In this document: one piece after another, positions 11,181-23,007 of the stretch
Layout: each line of letters begins with the position of its first letter
Position numbering within the stretch: the first letter of the stretch is position 1
Source: Coleophoma eucalyptorum
Lineage: Eukaryota; Ascomycota; Leotiomycetes; Helotiales; Dermateaceae
NCBI GenBank assembly: GCA_026120035.1
Contig: JALRME010000070.1
Coordinates: 1-64,000 of the forward strand
Direction: 5' to 3'
Length of the DNA stretch: 64,000 nucleotides
Notes under the pieces: generated by a model
The model's database searches: none
The model's input: only the letters and a program-made list of their open reading frames with translations
Told to the model about the DNA's origin: nothing
Translations under genes and position numbers: made by a program

Positions 11181-12294
11181 TTTGCAATCTACTTGTGTAA
11201 AAGTATAAATTAAAAGACTAAATAAATTAAGATCTCAACGAACGTCGCATTTCTTGCTTTCTTTTTCAATCGTGGATTATACAAATTTCAACCCTTCAAC
11301 TCAAGTTTCCACTTAATTATATAATTTCTCTCGTAAACTCAGACGTCGTTCTAGTCCTCAGCCCACAGAATACAAGCACCCAAGGAACACATGTTAAGAG
11401 TGCCCTGACCCCCCCCCCCCACCTCCAGCAAACTCGCCGCCCCTTGAAATGTTAAATTATTGAACATAGACACACAAACCAAAGAAAATCTCCCCCCCCC
11501 AAGTATATTCCGACACAAGCTGTCAGTTGTAAGTACACTACTCGTGTGACAATAACAGCTATCTGCGCAATAGTTGAAATTCGGAAGTTAGGCAAAGTAG
11601 ATGTCTATAATTGCGCGGCCTATAACGAGTGCTCTACCACACCACACTACTTTACCGGATCCAGCTAAGAGCGTAGTGCGTATAAGGTGTGGCGTGATGT
11701 TTCAAAGTACCGGGGGTTTTGCTCTATACTACATCGGGTTCGCAAGAACGATGCTAGCAATAAAAGGGTTAGCCGCTGCAGCCACCTAGAAATGAAGTGG
11801 GGTTCAGAATATACGTGGAAGTACGCAGTCAGTCACTTGCTTGTACTTATCCTCTAGTGGTAGGGTGAAGTTGTATCCTCATTCCATTGCAATCAGAATT
11901 ATAGGTGGTCATCAAAAAAGTAGGAAGCTGCATTGGCTATAAGCCCAACTTCGATGCCTATGTAGCTTGTTTACTGATAGCATATAAATATGGGAAACTA
12001 GATGGCATTATCTCTCCATCAGATACAAACTCGAACGACGACTAGAATAAGCATCCAATCCCACGGCTCGGAAAGATAATCATCAAGGGCCCTAGCGTCT
12101 CCGACTGACGTATTTTAATGGAGTGTGACGTTCTAGAATCCATAGCTGATTTCAAATGAGACGCTAGAATCCATTATATAATAGTTGCTTGGAGCCCCAA
12201 GCATATATAAAGGAACGTCGTCCCTTCACACTCTTAATCCTTATCTCATTCTTCCAATCTCACAAAGGACCCTTTTTAAAAACACTTCTCGAAA
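11181..12294. other. Intergenic spacer with poly-C tracts and promoter repeat
   Basis: No convincing gene. There are C homopolymers near 11409-11420 and 11491-11500. CTAGAATCCAT is repeated at 12133-12143 and 12164-12174, 31 bp apart, in the promoter of the downstream PaiB-like gene. Confidence 0.45.
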
Positions 12295-13068
12295 ATGTTT
12301 CTCCCAAGTGTTCATGCTGAGACGGACCAGGCTGTTTTACTCGAATTTATTCGGGAAAATCCTCTGGGTATCCTAATCTCAGGTGTCACGAGTTCCCAAC
12401 AAGATTTCCTGCAATGCACCCATGCTCCATTTTTACTCGACCTCCCCGAAGAGTCTGGCAAGTTGGTACCACGACTCCGTGCCCATATCGCCAAGCAGAA
12501 CCCGCAGGTGAAGGCGATGATCGAGTGCTTGAATGAGAAGCCACTGAACGTTTTTGAGCTCGAAGACAACGTCCTGGTGCTCTTCAATGGCAAGCACGAT
12601 CACTACGTGACACCAAAGTATTACGTTGAGACCAAGCCAGACACGGGAAAGGTTGTACCCACGTGGAATTACTCAGCAGTTCAAGTCTATGGCAAGCTAT
12701 CGCTTTATTACGATTCCAAGACACCTGAGACGGGTACTTTCCTGGCTAAGCAACTTCATGACCTCTCTGAGCATACCGAGAGGTCAGTCATGGGTCATAC
12801 CGGAGGCGATATGCCACAGCCGTGGACAGTCTCCGACGCGCCTGAGAACTACATTGATCTTATGCAGAGGAACATTGTTGGAATTGAGATTAAAATCAGT
12901 AAAATCCAGGGCAAGTTCAAGATGAGTCAGGAGATGCGAAGTGGCGATCGTGAAGGTGTGATCAAAGGCTTTCGGGAGCTAGGAGGTGAAACCGGTGCTG
13001 CCATCTCTGATTTGGTTAAGGAGCGAGGGGAATTGCATGATCAGAAGAAGCAAGTGGTGCAGAAATAG
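12295..13068 (+). CDS. PaiB-like FMN-binding (split-barrel) protein
   Basis: A single exon of 257 aa. It matches the FMN_bind_2/PaiB family in order: a start of the MF-P-F/S-P type (MFLPSVHAETD), FLLD followed by LRAHIAKQNPQ, VLVLFNGKHDHYVTPKYY, VVPTWNYSAVQVYGKL, LHDLSEHTE and the C-terminal GIEIKISKIQGKFKMSQ with R-S-G-D-R-E-GVI. In bacteria PaiB is described as a negative regulator of protease and sporulation genes. The fungal proteins are cytosolic, probably flavin- or haem-binding, and of unknown role. It is intron-free with strong codon regularity. Nothing links it firmly to the neighbouring clusters. The promoter holds a TATATAAA box (12202-12209) and a direct repeat. Confidence 0.9.
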   Translation: MFLPSVHAETDQAVLLEFIRENPLGILISGVTSSQQDFLQCTHAPFLLDLPEESGKLVPRLRAHIAKQNPQVKAMIECLNEKPLNVFELEDNVLVLFNGKHDHYVTPKYYVETKPDTGKVVPTWNYSAVQVYGKLSLYYDSKTPETGTFLAKQLHDLSEHTERSVMGHTGGDMPQPWTVSDAPENYIDLMQRNIVGIEIKISKIQGKFKMSQEMRSGDREGVIKGFRELGGETGAAISDLVKERGELHDQKKQVVQK

Positions 13069-13542
13069 AGACATATGGACTGTATAATAAAAATAAATCC
13101 ACGCTGAGAGTTTGTCGGTATTGTTCAGGGCTGTGTCAACGTTTACTTCTGCAATATAGCACCCAAATTCTACAATTTGCACCAAGGCAGTCGTGTTTGC
13201 TTACTACCGAAAGAGAGTGATTCACGGATGAAGTGATTTAGAAAGCCTATGGAATGCCAATTGAGTGTTTCTTAATTGCCAGCAGCCTACGATTTACAAA
13301 AAGGCACTAGTCGTAAATGGCCACTTTATCGACCCCGGATCAATACTTGCCGCGGAGAAAGAGAATAAAATTTAAGTTCGCTCAGGCCAGGGCTAAGTTA
13401 TTTAATAAGTCCTTACGTAACATATCCGGATAAGCTATTTTTGGGATTTAGTCTACTCCATCTGGCTTATGTTCTCTTTTCTTTTCTTTTGCCGAGAAGA
13501 AACCCAGACACAAAAAGACCCAAATTGAGTCATCAACCCCAA
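13069..13542. other. Intergenic, no gene seen
   Basis: Spacer between the PaiB-like gene and the regulator. It contains several CGG/CCG half-sites near 13330-13360, but no arrangement I can call an operator. Confidence 0.4.
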
Positions 13543-15309
13543 ATGTATAAGCCTGTTCCGCCTAGGCCGAAAAAAACGGACATCGTCCGGTCGCGTAGAG
13601 GCTGTAGAGGTTGTCGCGAAAGAAGAACAAAGGTTTAATTGCCACTGGGAAATTTTCGAGTCGAGACACTAACATCAGTGAAGTGTGATGAGCGTAAACC
13701 AATATGTGGAACATGCGATAGACTGGGAAAGCTTTGCGAAAGCATTCAATCAGAATATAAATTTCGTATGGTCACTCCCTCAGCTGTGAAGACCACGTTA
13801 TCCGAAACGACCCCATCAGAATCCAAAGACGAGTCGTCTCCAAGCGGCCAAATAATTAATCAGACAAGCCCGAAGAGCCCTGCATTTCCAAATATTGATC
13901 TCATCAAGTCACTTCAACATTCGGAGAGGGACATTTTTTACTCCACATATTGGGAGGATTACTGCCTGCCGGCATTGCACCCAATGTTCCACTCTATCTC
14001 TCGCCTTGCCGGCTCCTACCCAATGCTAAATGATGCCATCCTGGCATTGTCTTCGTGTAATCATAGTCGTCTATATGCAGAGCGAAGAAAAGTTTCTGCA
14101 AGTAATATGGGAACATTTAGTCCAAACCTTGTCCACCAAACGAGGAGTCAATTGTACTATTCGTCGGCCATCAGACGATTCACATCCTTGAAATACCTCG
14201 AACATCAACACAATGCTACAATTGCTCTAACTGTTCTAATTTTATTTGCTTATATCGAGTCTTCGATAGGGAATTTTCAAGGTTTCTATTGCCATGGACA
14301 GGGGCTGTCGAGCTTTCTCACGGAGCTCAACGAACTACGAGAAGGTCCAGTTGTCAAGGACCTTCTTGTTACGTGGATGCAAATACGATTTGTGGTTTGG
14401 TGGGCACGTGCCTACTATAGCTCACTAGATGTCCATCGGCAGCTGCCTTCGATACCGTTACCAAGAATGCTCAAAGGGAGTCTTGGCTCCATCCACGAGC
14501 GCCGTGTTAATGTCCTGAGTATTCTTTGTGAATCACATCGGCTCAACTTCAAAGCGGCCCTAAAAAATTGGAGACGTCATGTAGATTCTAAGGAATCACA
14601 ATTTGAAGACGGTTGTGGAGGCGACGAGGACTGCGAAGACTATCATCTGCTCCTAGCTGAACACTCTAGAAGTTTAGACCATTGGCTATTGAATCTTCCA
14701 CCCTCTGAACAACCACTTAGCCCAGAAAGTTATGACTACCCAGATACGTCTATGACATCTATATATTTCCATTCACACGACGCGGCTCTCAATTTTGCAT
14801 ACCATGTGGTAGCACGGATTATGCAATGCAACGGACTTTTGCAGAAAATTCAAAGCAGGGAGCTCTATCACCTTGCATATGAATTCAATGAAGAGGAACC
14901 CTGGATCCATTTATTACTTAAAATTGTAAAAGGAACAAATATACAGACCTCACTCAGGAGGAACAACTATACAATTGGATTCTCAGGCTTGCTTCTGGCC
15001 GCACTTCTCAGGTGCCAGAACCTATCTCTCGGGATTGAGATTCAAAACTGGCTACAGGATCTAGAAGAAATACATCCAACAGAGGAAGGAGCCTTCCCAG
15101 TCTATCAAACCTTGGCTGTAGCGAAAGCCATCAATCAAAAGAGGAAAGAAGGCTACGATACATTTGCGATTACGCAACCTATAGATGACAGTGGCGGAAC
15201 ACCGAAGCTAACTGCTTATAATAGTCAATCAATTGACATTCTCTTGTTTCATGGAAGACTCCAGCTTTCTGGGGATCTTTTCACGGAAAGCGTACTAGTT
15301 AATACATAG
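13543..15309 (+). CDS. Zn2Cys6 transcription factor, irregular first intron
   Basis: Exon 1 encodes the first half of the zinc cluster (RRGCRGCRERRTK) and exon 2 the second half (VKCDERKPICGTCDRLGKLC), followed by a long regulatory domain to 15309 (about 580 aa in total). The usual intron between these halves is present (branch site ACTAAC, AG at 13677-13678), but joining the GT donor at 13633 to that AG puts exon 2 out of frame by one base. Frame is kept only by a 45-nt intron with GT-CA or TT-AG ends. Either splicing is unusual, or a base has been lost and the gene is damaged. The body (DIFYSTYWEDYCLPALHPMF, then QLYYSSAIRRF) resembles the Fungal_trans_2 type. The target is unknown; it could serve PaiB or the downstream cyclase/permease pair. 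Confidence 0.72.
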
Positions 15310-15655
15310 AGTATTAATACAGTATAGAATATGCTCTGTCCACGAATTGCATAAATAACCCCAAGAGGATTAGCTGTATCGAAACAACTAGCAACAAGTT
15401 TACCGCAAGTCTCGAATATATTGACCAAAGTGCGATAGTCATGTGCACTTTCGCACCCGACGGTTTTTATGTGTGCGTGAGTAAATATAATTGCATATAT
15501 ACCCTAAATAAGGATTCCTGAGCACGCGTATAACAAATCGTGGCTTATGGTACTAGAAATGAGAAGAACATGAAAAAGAACGTCGAAATAAGAATAAATA
15601 TAACTCGAAGGCCAAGGATACCTAAATACAACATCACCGAACCCAGATATATAAT
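15310..15655. other. Convergent intergenic spacer
   Basis: AT-rich 3' flanks of two converging genes. No gene or strong hairpin terminator was recognised. Confidence 0.4.
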
Positions 15656-17090
15656 TTAAAATATAGCCATCACATTGGCTGGGCTAGCAATACCAGCATC
15701 CAGGTTCAATGGCTGGCTACTGAGAAAGAAAGTGTAACGACCCAACGAATCGCATGTTCTAGCTAGCTCCTCCAGATTAAACACTTCTCCTATTGACATA
15801 CCCCACCCGGACAGGAAGATCTCATGGAGCGTAACCCTGCCCTCGGATTTAGATGGGGGCCATGATTCGTAAGCATTTGTATCACTCGCAACGGCCACAA
15901 ATTCGTTCTCCCAGTGCCATCGTGCAGACTCGATGGTACCTTCGATGCCGACAAATTTCCTCTGAGTCGAATCTCGCAAGCCTAACTTGTCTTTCTCATC
16001 GTCTGGCAGCTTGAAGTACTCCTCTATAAAACCACTGCGAACCAATAAGACGTCGCCACGGCGAAATGTGATACCTTTTGAAGCGGCGATCGTCTTAAGC
16101 GCAGTGATAGGAATATCGTGTGTATCGAACGGGCTATATGTTATATTATTCTCCTTTGCATACTTAGCGTAGTCTAGAAGGATGCCGCGGCTGGCTATTG
16201 GGTGTGTGGCCATATCTGTAAAGTCACTATAATTAGAAATGACAAGATATAAAAGCGAGAAATGGGTGACCTGATCGGGGAGGAGCGCTGAATCAAATTC
16301 ATTCGTTCTGCATACTTTGGATTCCAAGCCGGTCTGACTTGTTTGGCCCAGAAATGTCGTCCTGTGTTGCACCATTATAGAAACGGACACCGTTTTGGTA
16401 AGGGTAGTGCCGTGGGCCATCCCAGTGAGTGGAAGATTGCGTGTTGATGAAAATCTATGATGGGGTGTCAGCAAAGGGAGTCCTACAGAAACGGGATCTA
16501 CTCCAGGACAATAGTCAGGATAAATCAAATGGGAAAGAGAGTTTATATGCACAAATGATCTACATACCTCATCATCATTTGCAAATCCTTTTGCAATAAT
16601 CGTGTGATTAATCTTGCGCCGAGCAGGATTCATCGGACGCAATGGCTGGTCCAACTGCAAACTGTGTAGTTCGGATTAGCCAACACGCCCATCACCCTGA
16701 CAAACGCACTAGGATTATTACTGTACAAAAATGAAAGACCTACTTCAAGGGAACCACCTTGCCACAGATAATTTCCTTTGCGGCTTTTTGAGTGATCTCC
16801 TCTGTCATTAGATTCAAGCGACCGAGCTCATCATTTGGACCCCAGATATTCCATGCTGAGTAGGGTGGATCGCCCGGAGAGAGGGGAAGTTTGTCAAATA
16901 AAGGCAGCTCCATATCGCGATGTTTCAAGGGTTGCCTTGTATGAATAATAGTTGTAGAAGTCGCAAGCTGCTTTCCGCGAGATTCCTGAGATGTGGGAGT
17001 TTGGAGAGCTAGGCGTGGGGCGTAAAGTAGTACGAGAAGGGTGGTAAAGGCTGGCAAAGAAACGAGAATCGCTTTTATAGTTCGAAACAT
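15656..17090 (-). CDS. Cyclase-family metal hydrolase (kynurenine formamidase-like) with signal anchor
   Basis: Four exons. The N-terminal 30 residues are hydrophobic (IKAILVSLPAFTTLLVLLYA), suggesting a signal peptide or membrane anchor. The body carries the fungal cyclase-family series: YSAWNIWGPNDELGRLNLMT, INTQSSTHWDGPRHYPYQN (the metal-ligand region), a GILLDYA block, FRRGDVLLVRSGF, LHEIFLSGWGMSIGEVF and the C-terminal FFLSSQPLN..AGIASPANVMAIF. The family (PF04199) hydrolyses amides, formamides or lactone-like bonds using divalent metal; the substrate cannot be told. It is divergent from an MFS permease across 703 bp and is a paralogue of the gene at 40301-41483, which lacks the signal sequence. 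I infer an enzyme acting outside the cytosol or in the secretory route, paired with the transporter. Confidence 0.87.
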
Positions 17091-17793
17091 AGCAGCAACT
17101 CTGACTGGCTTCACACTATGATATCAAATCGAATCTGTAATTCTAATTCAAAACCTCTAACGACTCTGCCCCCGATGTACTGGTTTTATAAGCGATTCAA
17201 AATACCTTCGGTGAAGACCCGAACGTCGCTGATGGGGCTCGCCGGGGCGTGTTAGTTTCTCCATCCCCCGTTTCAAACCCCACACCCCAAGCCGCTGCTC
17301 CACGATTTTGTTGCGTAAACCCTTGTAACTCACAGTTTCCAGGTATTTCTCTCCTCTCACTCAACTGATCTGCGTACCTCGTTATGCTACACCTGGACAC
17401 ATGTCATGATGAGCACTATGTCACTTTGTTTCCTTACCGAGAAGACCTCGCGTACTCTCCGCACCCAAGGCTGCTCTACTCGGCCACTTTCCGCATAGCA
17501 CTTCACCTTCAACCCCGCACTACCAAGTACCAAAAAAACTCAAACTTGAAGTAGTGCATAGCCTGAAGTGATATGGTCCTTGGATCTGGCTTTTCCACCT
17601 ACTTTCTGCTGTCCATCTCACTATAAGATGTGAGAAGTTGTGTATAAATAGGGTTGCAAGTTCCATCTTTCTATGTAATACACCTTGCTTTGAGCCATAA
17701 ATTATCCTGTGACTACAACAAGTGACCAAGACTTTAATCATAAAGCATCTTTTCTCTAAATCTGCACCATCTCGTCTCAGATATTCTACTCAA
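17091..17793. promoter_or_regulatory. Bidirectional promoter, cyclase/permease
   Basis: A divergent spacer, more GC-rich (17200-17520) than its surroundings. A TATAAATA-like sequence at 17642-17649 precedes the permease. No repeated operator was recognised. Short open frames at 17157-17400 are not supported as genes. Confidence 0.35.
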
Positions 17794-19528
17794 ATGGACC
17801 AAAAATCGGAAGCCGATAGAGTAGGAGCCAGCTGCCTTGAAATAGAACTAGCCAATACGCCAGGGACGGATATTTCGCAGCCAATGATAGATCCTATTCT
17901 GGAGAAGAAGCTTGTTAGAAAGCTAGATCTTAGGATGATGCCAGTCCTAGTCCTCATGTACTTTTTAAACCACTGTGTGTAGCACTGCCTTTTGTCTCAT
18001 CATTCATTATCTATTATCACCTTTCTTACTAGACAATTAGGGGATAGAAATGGCTTGCCTCAAGCCAAGCTCAACGGTATTGAGGATGATCTAGGCATTG
18101 TCAAGACGCAATATAATACTTGCATTTCAATCCTCTATGTTGGATATCTCATCACCGGCATCCCGTCGAACATGCTGCTAACTAGAGTGAGACCGTCAAT
18201 TTACATGGGTATTTGCATGTGTGGCTGGGCCATTGTATCTGCCTGTACCTCCCTTGCTCAAAATTATACCCACCTTCTGATGTTACGATTTTTACTTGGA
18301 TTTTTGGAGGCGCCATTTTATCCTGGGGCAATCTATCTTGTTAGCCGGTTTTACACAAAGAGGGAGGTTCGTACCTTCTTTTATCTTCCTCGCTTGGCCC
18401 CTTTAAAACTGCGCTCTAATCATAGAAGCGGGTTAAATATTAAATCTAATCCTACCGCTAGGTTTCGACTCGATTGGCATTACTTTACTGTGGGCAACTT
18501 GCTTCGAGTTCATTCTCTGGCATGCTCACAGCTGCTATATTTGCAACACTGGATAATAAGCATGGTATAAAAGGCTGGCGGTGGTAAGCTAAACCATTTG
18601 CCTACGGCAGTTGTTCCCTGATTTCATGACTAATTACTCAAATTTCAATAGGCTTTTCATTATTGAGGGGGTAACCACCTTTGCCATTGCTGCAAGCGCC
18701 ATATTTCTTCTTCCAGACTTGCCAGGCAAAACCCGTTGGCTCACACCTGCTGAAAACAAAATAAGTCTTGATCGACTAGATGCTGACAATATTAAGAGTC
18801 TTGTAATATCCTCCCCTATACAAGGATTCCTTGCGGCTGTTAAAGATTACAAAGTCTGGCTCTTCATGCTCATGCAGAACCTTCACTTTTCTAGTCTGTC
18901 ATTCAATCAATTTTTCCCTACTATTGTTAAAACAATGTACGTATATAACCAATTTTATTTGGCCTAACCCTATTAGAGCTGTCTTGTCAGGACAAGAGAA
19001 ATTGACTCTCCTAGTGGTTACAACGATATCATTACCCTTCTATTGACAGCACCCCCTTTCATCTTCGCCGCCCTGTTTGGCCTTGCCCTTGCTAAGTCAT
19101 CAGGACATTTCAACGAACGCACCTGGCACATTGTCGGCGGCAACATAGTCGCCATCATTGGCTTCATCATTGCGTGCGCCAAATTTGAGACTGTCCCCCG
19201 TTACATCGCCTGCTTCCTCTTCGCTGCTGGCTCATACTCTACTGGCTCTATTATCCTTGGCTGGACTAGTGCTTGTATCACCGACTCAGCCGAGAAAAAA
19301 GCCGTCGCTCTCGCAATGGTCAACTTTTCCGCCGTACTGGCAAATGTTTACACTGCCTACCTGTGGCCCAACACAGATGGGCCCAAATTTATCACAGGGC
19401 TTTCGTCTAGTGCTGCATTTGCTGTTGTTTGCTCTTTCGCTGCAATTGGCACATTAATAGCTTTGAGGGCCGAGAACAAGAAAATTTTGTCAAGCGGCGA
19501 GCAGGGTGCAAAGACTTATGTCCTATAA
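17794..19528 (+). CDS. MFS permease, ACS (Dal5-like) family
   Basis: Five exons splice cleanly with GT-AG introns. The protein runs from MDQKSEADRV through KLVRKLDLRMMPVLVLMYFLNHWDRNGLPQAK, TCISILYVGYLITGIPSNMLLTRV, LGFLEAPFYPGAIYLVSRFYTKRE, LALLYCGQLAS, WRWLFIIEGVTTFA and LPDLPGKTRWLTPAE to the C-terminal GWTSACITDSAEKKAVALA block. These are the ACS family signatures; the protein has 12 helices. The YLDRNN signature at the end of helix 1 reads HWDRNG here. It probably imports an organic anion. Divergence from the cyclase-family gene suggests that the hydrolase makes, or acts on, the transported compound. Confidence 0.9.
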
Positions 19529-20253
19529 AGGAAATGCTAGCAGAGTATATCTTTATACTCCGAAAACCTTGTGCTGTACAGGGTATGTGTTCCTGGCGAA
19601 GAGCATGTAGTGACCACAGATATGGCAAAAGTATAAGTCAACTACAATATTATATATATTGCAAGCAACGATTTAAGGGATCAATAGAGAGGGTGAGAAT
19701 TGAGGGAATTAACATTGACATTGTAGAAAGAAGGTGAAGGTCTGCCTGCAGGTCTATTTACATGCAGGTGCCTGTCGCGTGATCACATGACCCCTTTCTT
19801 TCAACAATATACCTAGCAAAATTGTTTCATTTATTTATCTTGTTGCAATTGGTGAGAACTAGATAAAAGACACATCATTTCATCAAGCTTTCAACATCCA
19901 AAAGTGGTACGGAGAAAATTTGTCCTAATTAAAGGTTGAGGAGTGGCAGGAATTTAGTGTGCCAAATAGGAGGATGTTAGATTTGAGTTCTGGCTTGAGT
20001 TTAAACACGCTGCACCACTGCATCCATTCGTCTCACTCTTAGACAAAGACAGGACTCAAGACAGTACTCTCGTTCAAATAGAACACCGAATCTATCCTTA
20101 AACTCAATAATGATAATTGGAATAACTCTCTGGTGTAAATTTGTACACAAACTCAGCTTTGTATTGCTAGTCTAAACACAGGTATAAGATATTTAGAAAA
20201 TGTTTAGAGTAAAGATGTCAAAAAAAGACTGTAAAGCTATCCATAAAAGAGAA
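19529..20253. other. Convergent intergenic spacer
   Basis: AT-rich 3' flanks. An imperfect inverted repeat around CCTGCAGGTC...CATGCAGGTG (19744-19772) is visible; otherwise no gene is seen. Confidence 0.4.
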
Positions 20254-22270
20254 TCAGTTTTCCGCAGGAACTAAGATATCCATTAGAGGAGCATGCTGTG
20301 CGGTTCCCAGTGTGTCTGTTTCTGCGAAGCTGCCTTGCTCCCAAGGGCGCTTGATTGTACATTTCCATGCCAATGCGGGAGCAAAGTACATGTTAATGAC
20401 AATTTCGTCGTCTGTAATCTGGTAAAGTTTCTTAATCACGTCATTAGTAAGCAAATTTGCCGCCTTGACACGCTTGAATGCAGCTTCATCATCGAACATG
20501 ATGTCGAATGTTAGCTCAAACGGTCCACTGTTCTTGGATCGAACCACATTTGCAATCTCGCACATCCGCACCTCCCCGGCTGGGTAGGTCTTCTTAACTA
20601 AATTTTAAAACATGAGCAATAAGCACAGGCCAAGAGAAGTAATATTGAGGAAATTTACCGATTGCTTGCGGTTCAATACCCATAAAATCTTTGGGTTCAT
20701 AAAATTGTGTCCCGAAATTGCCGTCTCGTGTGAATGTTCCGCTTCCAATATTATGATAAGTAATTGGGAATTGCTCCTCTGGTGTGTTGACACTCATAAG
20801 GTGATATACACTGAATCTGAATACCTCACCAGCATCCTGCTCATGAGGACTTAGGGGGCTCGCGAAGTTTCCCGTCGTTGCCACAATGCCTGGATAGTAT
20901 AGATGTAAACAAGACACGCGGGCACTGTTGGCAATCGCATGTGCTTTCTTAGCAGTAGGAGCTACTACTTCTCCCAGAATGCCAACTTCGTGGCCAGCTA
21001 CTGGTGTAGGCTCAAGCGGCCCCATAATTGCGTTTCGACCGTAGACATGGAATTTCAAGCGACAGCTATCATTCTCATCAAGTTCTGGGAAAAGTCCTTT
21101 AGTGTATGCTCGAACACTGTCTAGGAAATTATCCAGCTGAGCAATCAGGATAGGGTCTCGGAAACCTCCAATGAAGATGCATCTGTGGCCAAGCTTTGCT
21201 ACGCCTTCTAGCTTCACTTGATATGGTGTAACCTCAAGTCTTGCACCACTACATCTTGTCGTTCGACCATCTGAAAGTAGTTCGTACTGTGCATTATCAA
21301 GATGAAGGACTCCACCTGGACCTGGTAGCTGATCTGGTCTGGTTTTCTCATACAAAGAATGGGCGGCGACCGAGAGGGGAATGCAGCGTTCGATGGGGTT
21401 TAAAGGTGTAAGGTCGAATGAATCCTTTCTCATTGTAGCAATCATTGACCTCCCCTTGGGGATCGCACACTGACCACCGCACTCCATGATTTTGCCCATA
21501 TGCCAGGCAACGCCGGGAGATACGCCGTTATACATGCAGAATGCGGCAAAAGGTGCAGGATCGTATGATCGACCGGCAACGATGATGTCCGGGTTTCCTT
21601 CCTTAAGGGCTTTCATAAAGCTGAGTAAATTAGCTTATGTATCCAAATGGAAAAGAAGTTGGCACCTACGGTTCGGCTCCCATTTGAGCAACAATATCCA
21701 CAGCTTCGTCCACATCTTTCTCGGTAAGCATGGGTACGGGCCCGCAAGGTCCAACCTTCCCTTCAGCTAATCTTTTCTTAATGATGTCTTTGGAGATTCC
21801 TGAATTAATGGAAGCCACTTTGAAGCCGAATCCATTTTCTTCAATGATATTTTGGACAATTGCCATAATTTCCTGGACGTGCAGGTTGCTACCATCACCT
21901 CCAGCACTGCTTATGAGCAGTTTAATTCCGTAATGAGCACATGCCTTGATGTACGGCGTAAGATCTCGAATATAAGATTCGTCTGCAACAGTTTTTCGGC
22001 CCATGCCCAATTTGAAAGGTCCGCCATCTGTACTCCCAGAGTCGATCACAATCGCATCTGGTTGATACTCGTGGATGCCATACCAGAAATGATGAGGCTT
22101 ATAACCGTAACTGCATCGTGAAGAATAAGATCAGCTCAATCATTGGGTATATTCATATTCGTATCCTCGTAAGCATAAGAAAGGAAGGGAAATATGCCTT
22201 ACCCCAACATAGCATTGGCGGTTAAGATGCGAAACTCGCCCTCATTTTTGGTATGCGATTGGTAAGCCAT
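20254..22270 (-). CDS. AtuA-like (DUF1446) protein fused to a DUF4387 domain
   Basis: Four exons. The N-terminal part (about 450 aa) is the AtuA/DUF1446 family: DAIVIDSGSTDGGP, ISSAGGDGS, VAGRSYDPAPFAAF, MGKIMECGG and LTPLNPIERCIPLSVAAHSLYE. After PQAIG an intron leads into a complete DUF4387 domain (CEIANVVRSKNSGPFELTFD, then QHAPLMDILVP). Bacteria usually encode the two parts as adjacent genes, the first named from acyclic terpene utilisation; fungi carry them fused. The reaction is not established; a role in acyl-CoA or branched-acid catabolism is assumed from bacterial context. It is divergent from a Zn2Cys6 regulator, probably its controller. Joins at 22201-22133 (T after GG), 21667-21623 and 20659-20596 keep the frame. 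No targeting signal is seen. Confidence 0.88.
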
Positions 22271-23007
22271 TGGGTGTATGTTTATGGGAAAGTGTGGTAT
22301 GATTGAATTTATTCGATTATGATAAGATGTTCGGGATAAGAAGCCTCAGTACGAGGAACAGCAATGCCTTATATATGTTGAAATCTGCCCTTTCCTCCCT
22401 TCAACTAGATCGTCCCACAACAAAGTCCAGCGTATGGTTGATAATAAGAGACCGGCCATAGTGGAGTTGGCTGTCGGAACGATTTGCTGTTGTGTGAATC
22501 GGATGGTCAGTGATAGTTGTTCCCATGGTTGCATGTTAGCGTCATGGAAGCCATTGCGGGTTATGGCCGAAGAGGTGCGGGATTTCACCGCCTGTGGAAC
22601 TGAGTATGCTGAACCGGCCGAGCGGACACCTATACACCCCAATCAACTCCTTGCCCAATGTCATAGCAGACACAGAAAACCGTGAATTGACTGCGGGGAA
22701 CCTTTGTATGGTTACATGACGAACATGGAGCAAGCGCTTCCCCCGCATGTAACATTTAGTTGTAAATTGCGCTGAAGCTGCAGGCCAAGACCGAAGCATA
22801 CAATGCGGTGAGTACCCGACCGCCGCAGTTGCAGTCATGTTAGCGGTCCTAGCATCGGAGGCTGCAAATGACTCCTACTCCACCTTTCAATGTCTCCCTG
22901 CACATCGAGCCCTTCTCGTTTCCCAGAGCCTTGAGATTTCATCTTGGATCAGCTGTTTACCGTCAACTGCGCTCCTCTCTCTCCTGGTCTTCAATTACGT
23001 CGAGGTT
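22271..23007. promoter_or_regulatory. Bidirectional promoter, AtuA-like gene/regulator
   Basis: A 737-bp divergent spacer, unusually GC-rich for an intergenic stretch here and containing scattered CGG/CCG triplets (for example 22808-22830). Short open frames occur on both strands but show no family features. The frame upstream of the regulator's chosen Met is open from 22837, so a longer start is possible. Confidence 0.35.

Noticed and set aside
11409..11500. Poly-C tracts as possible G-quadruplex or origin
   Set aside because: Two isolated homopolymers without the four-run pattern; also prone to base-calling error.
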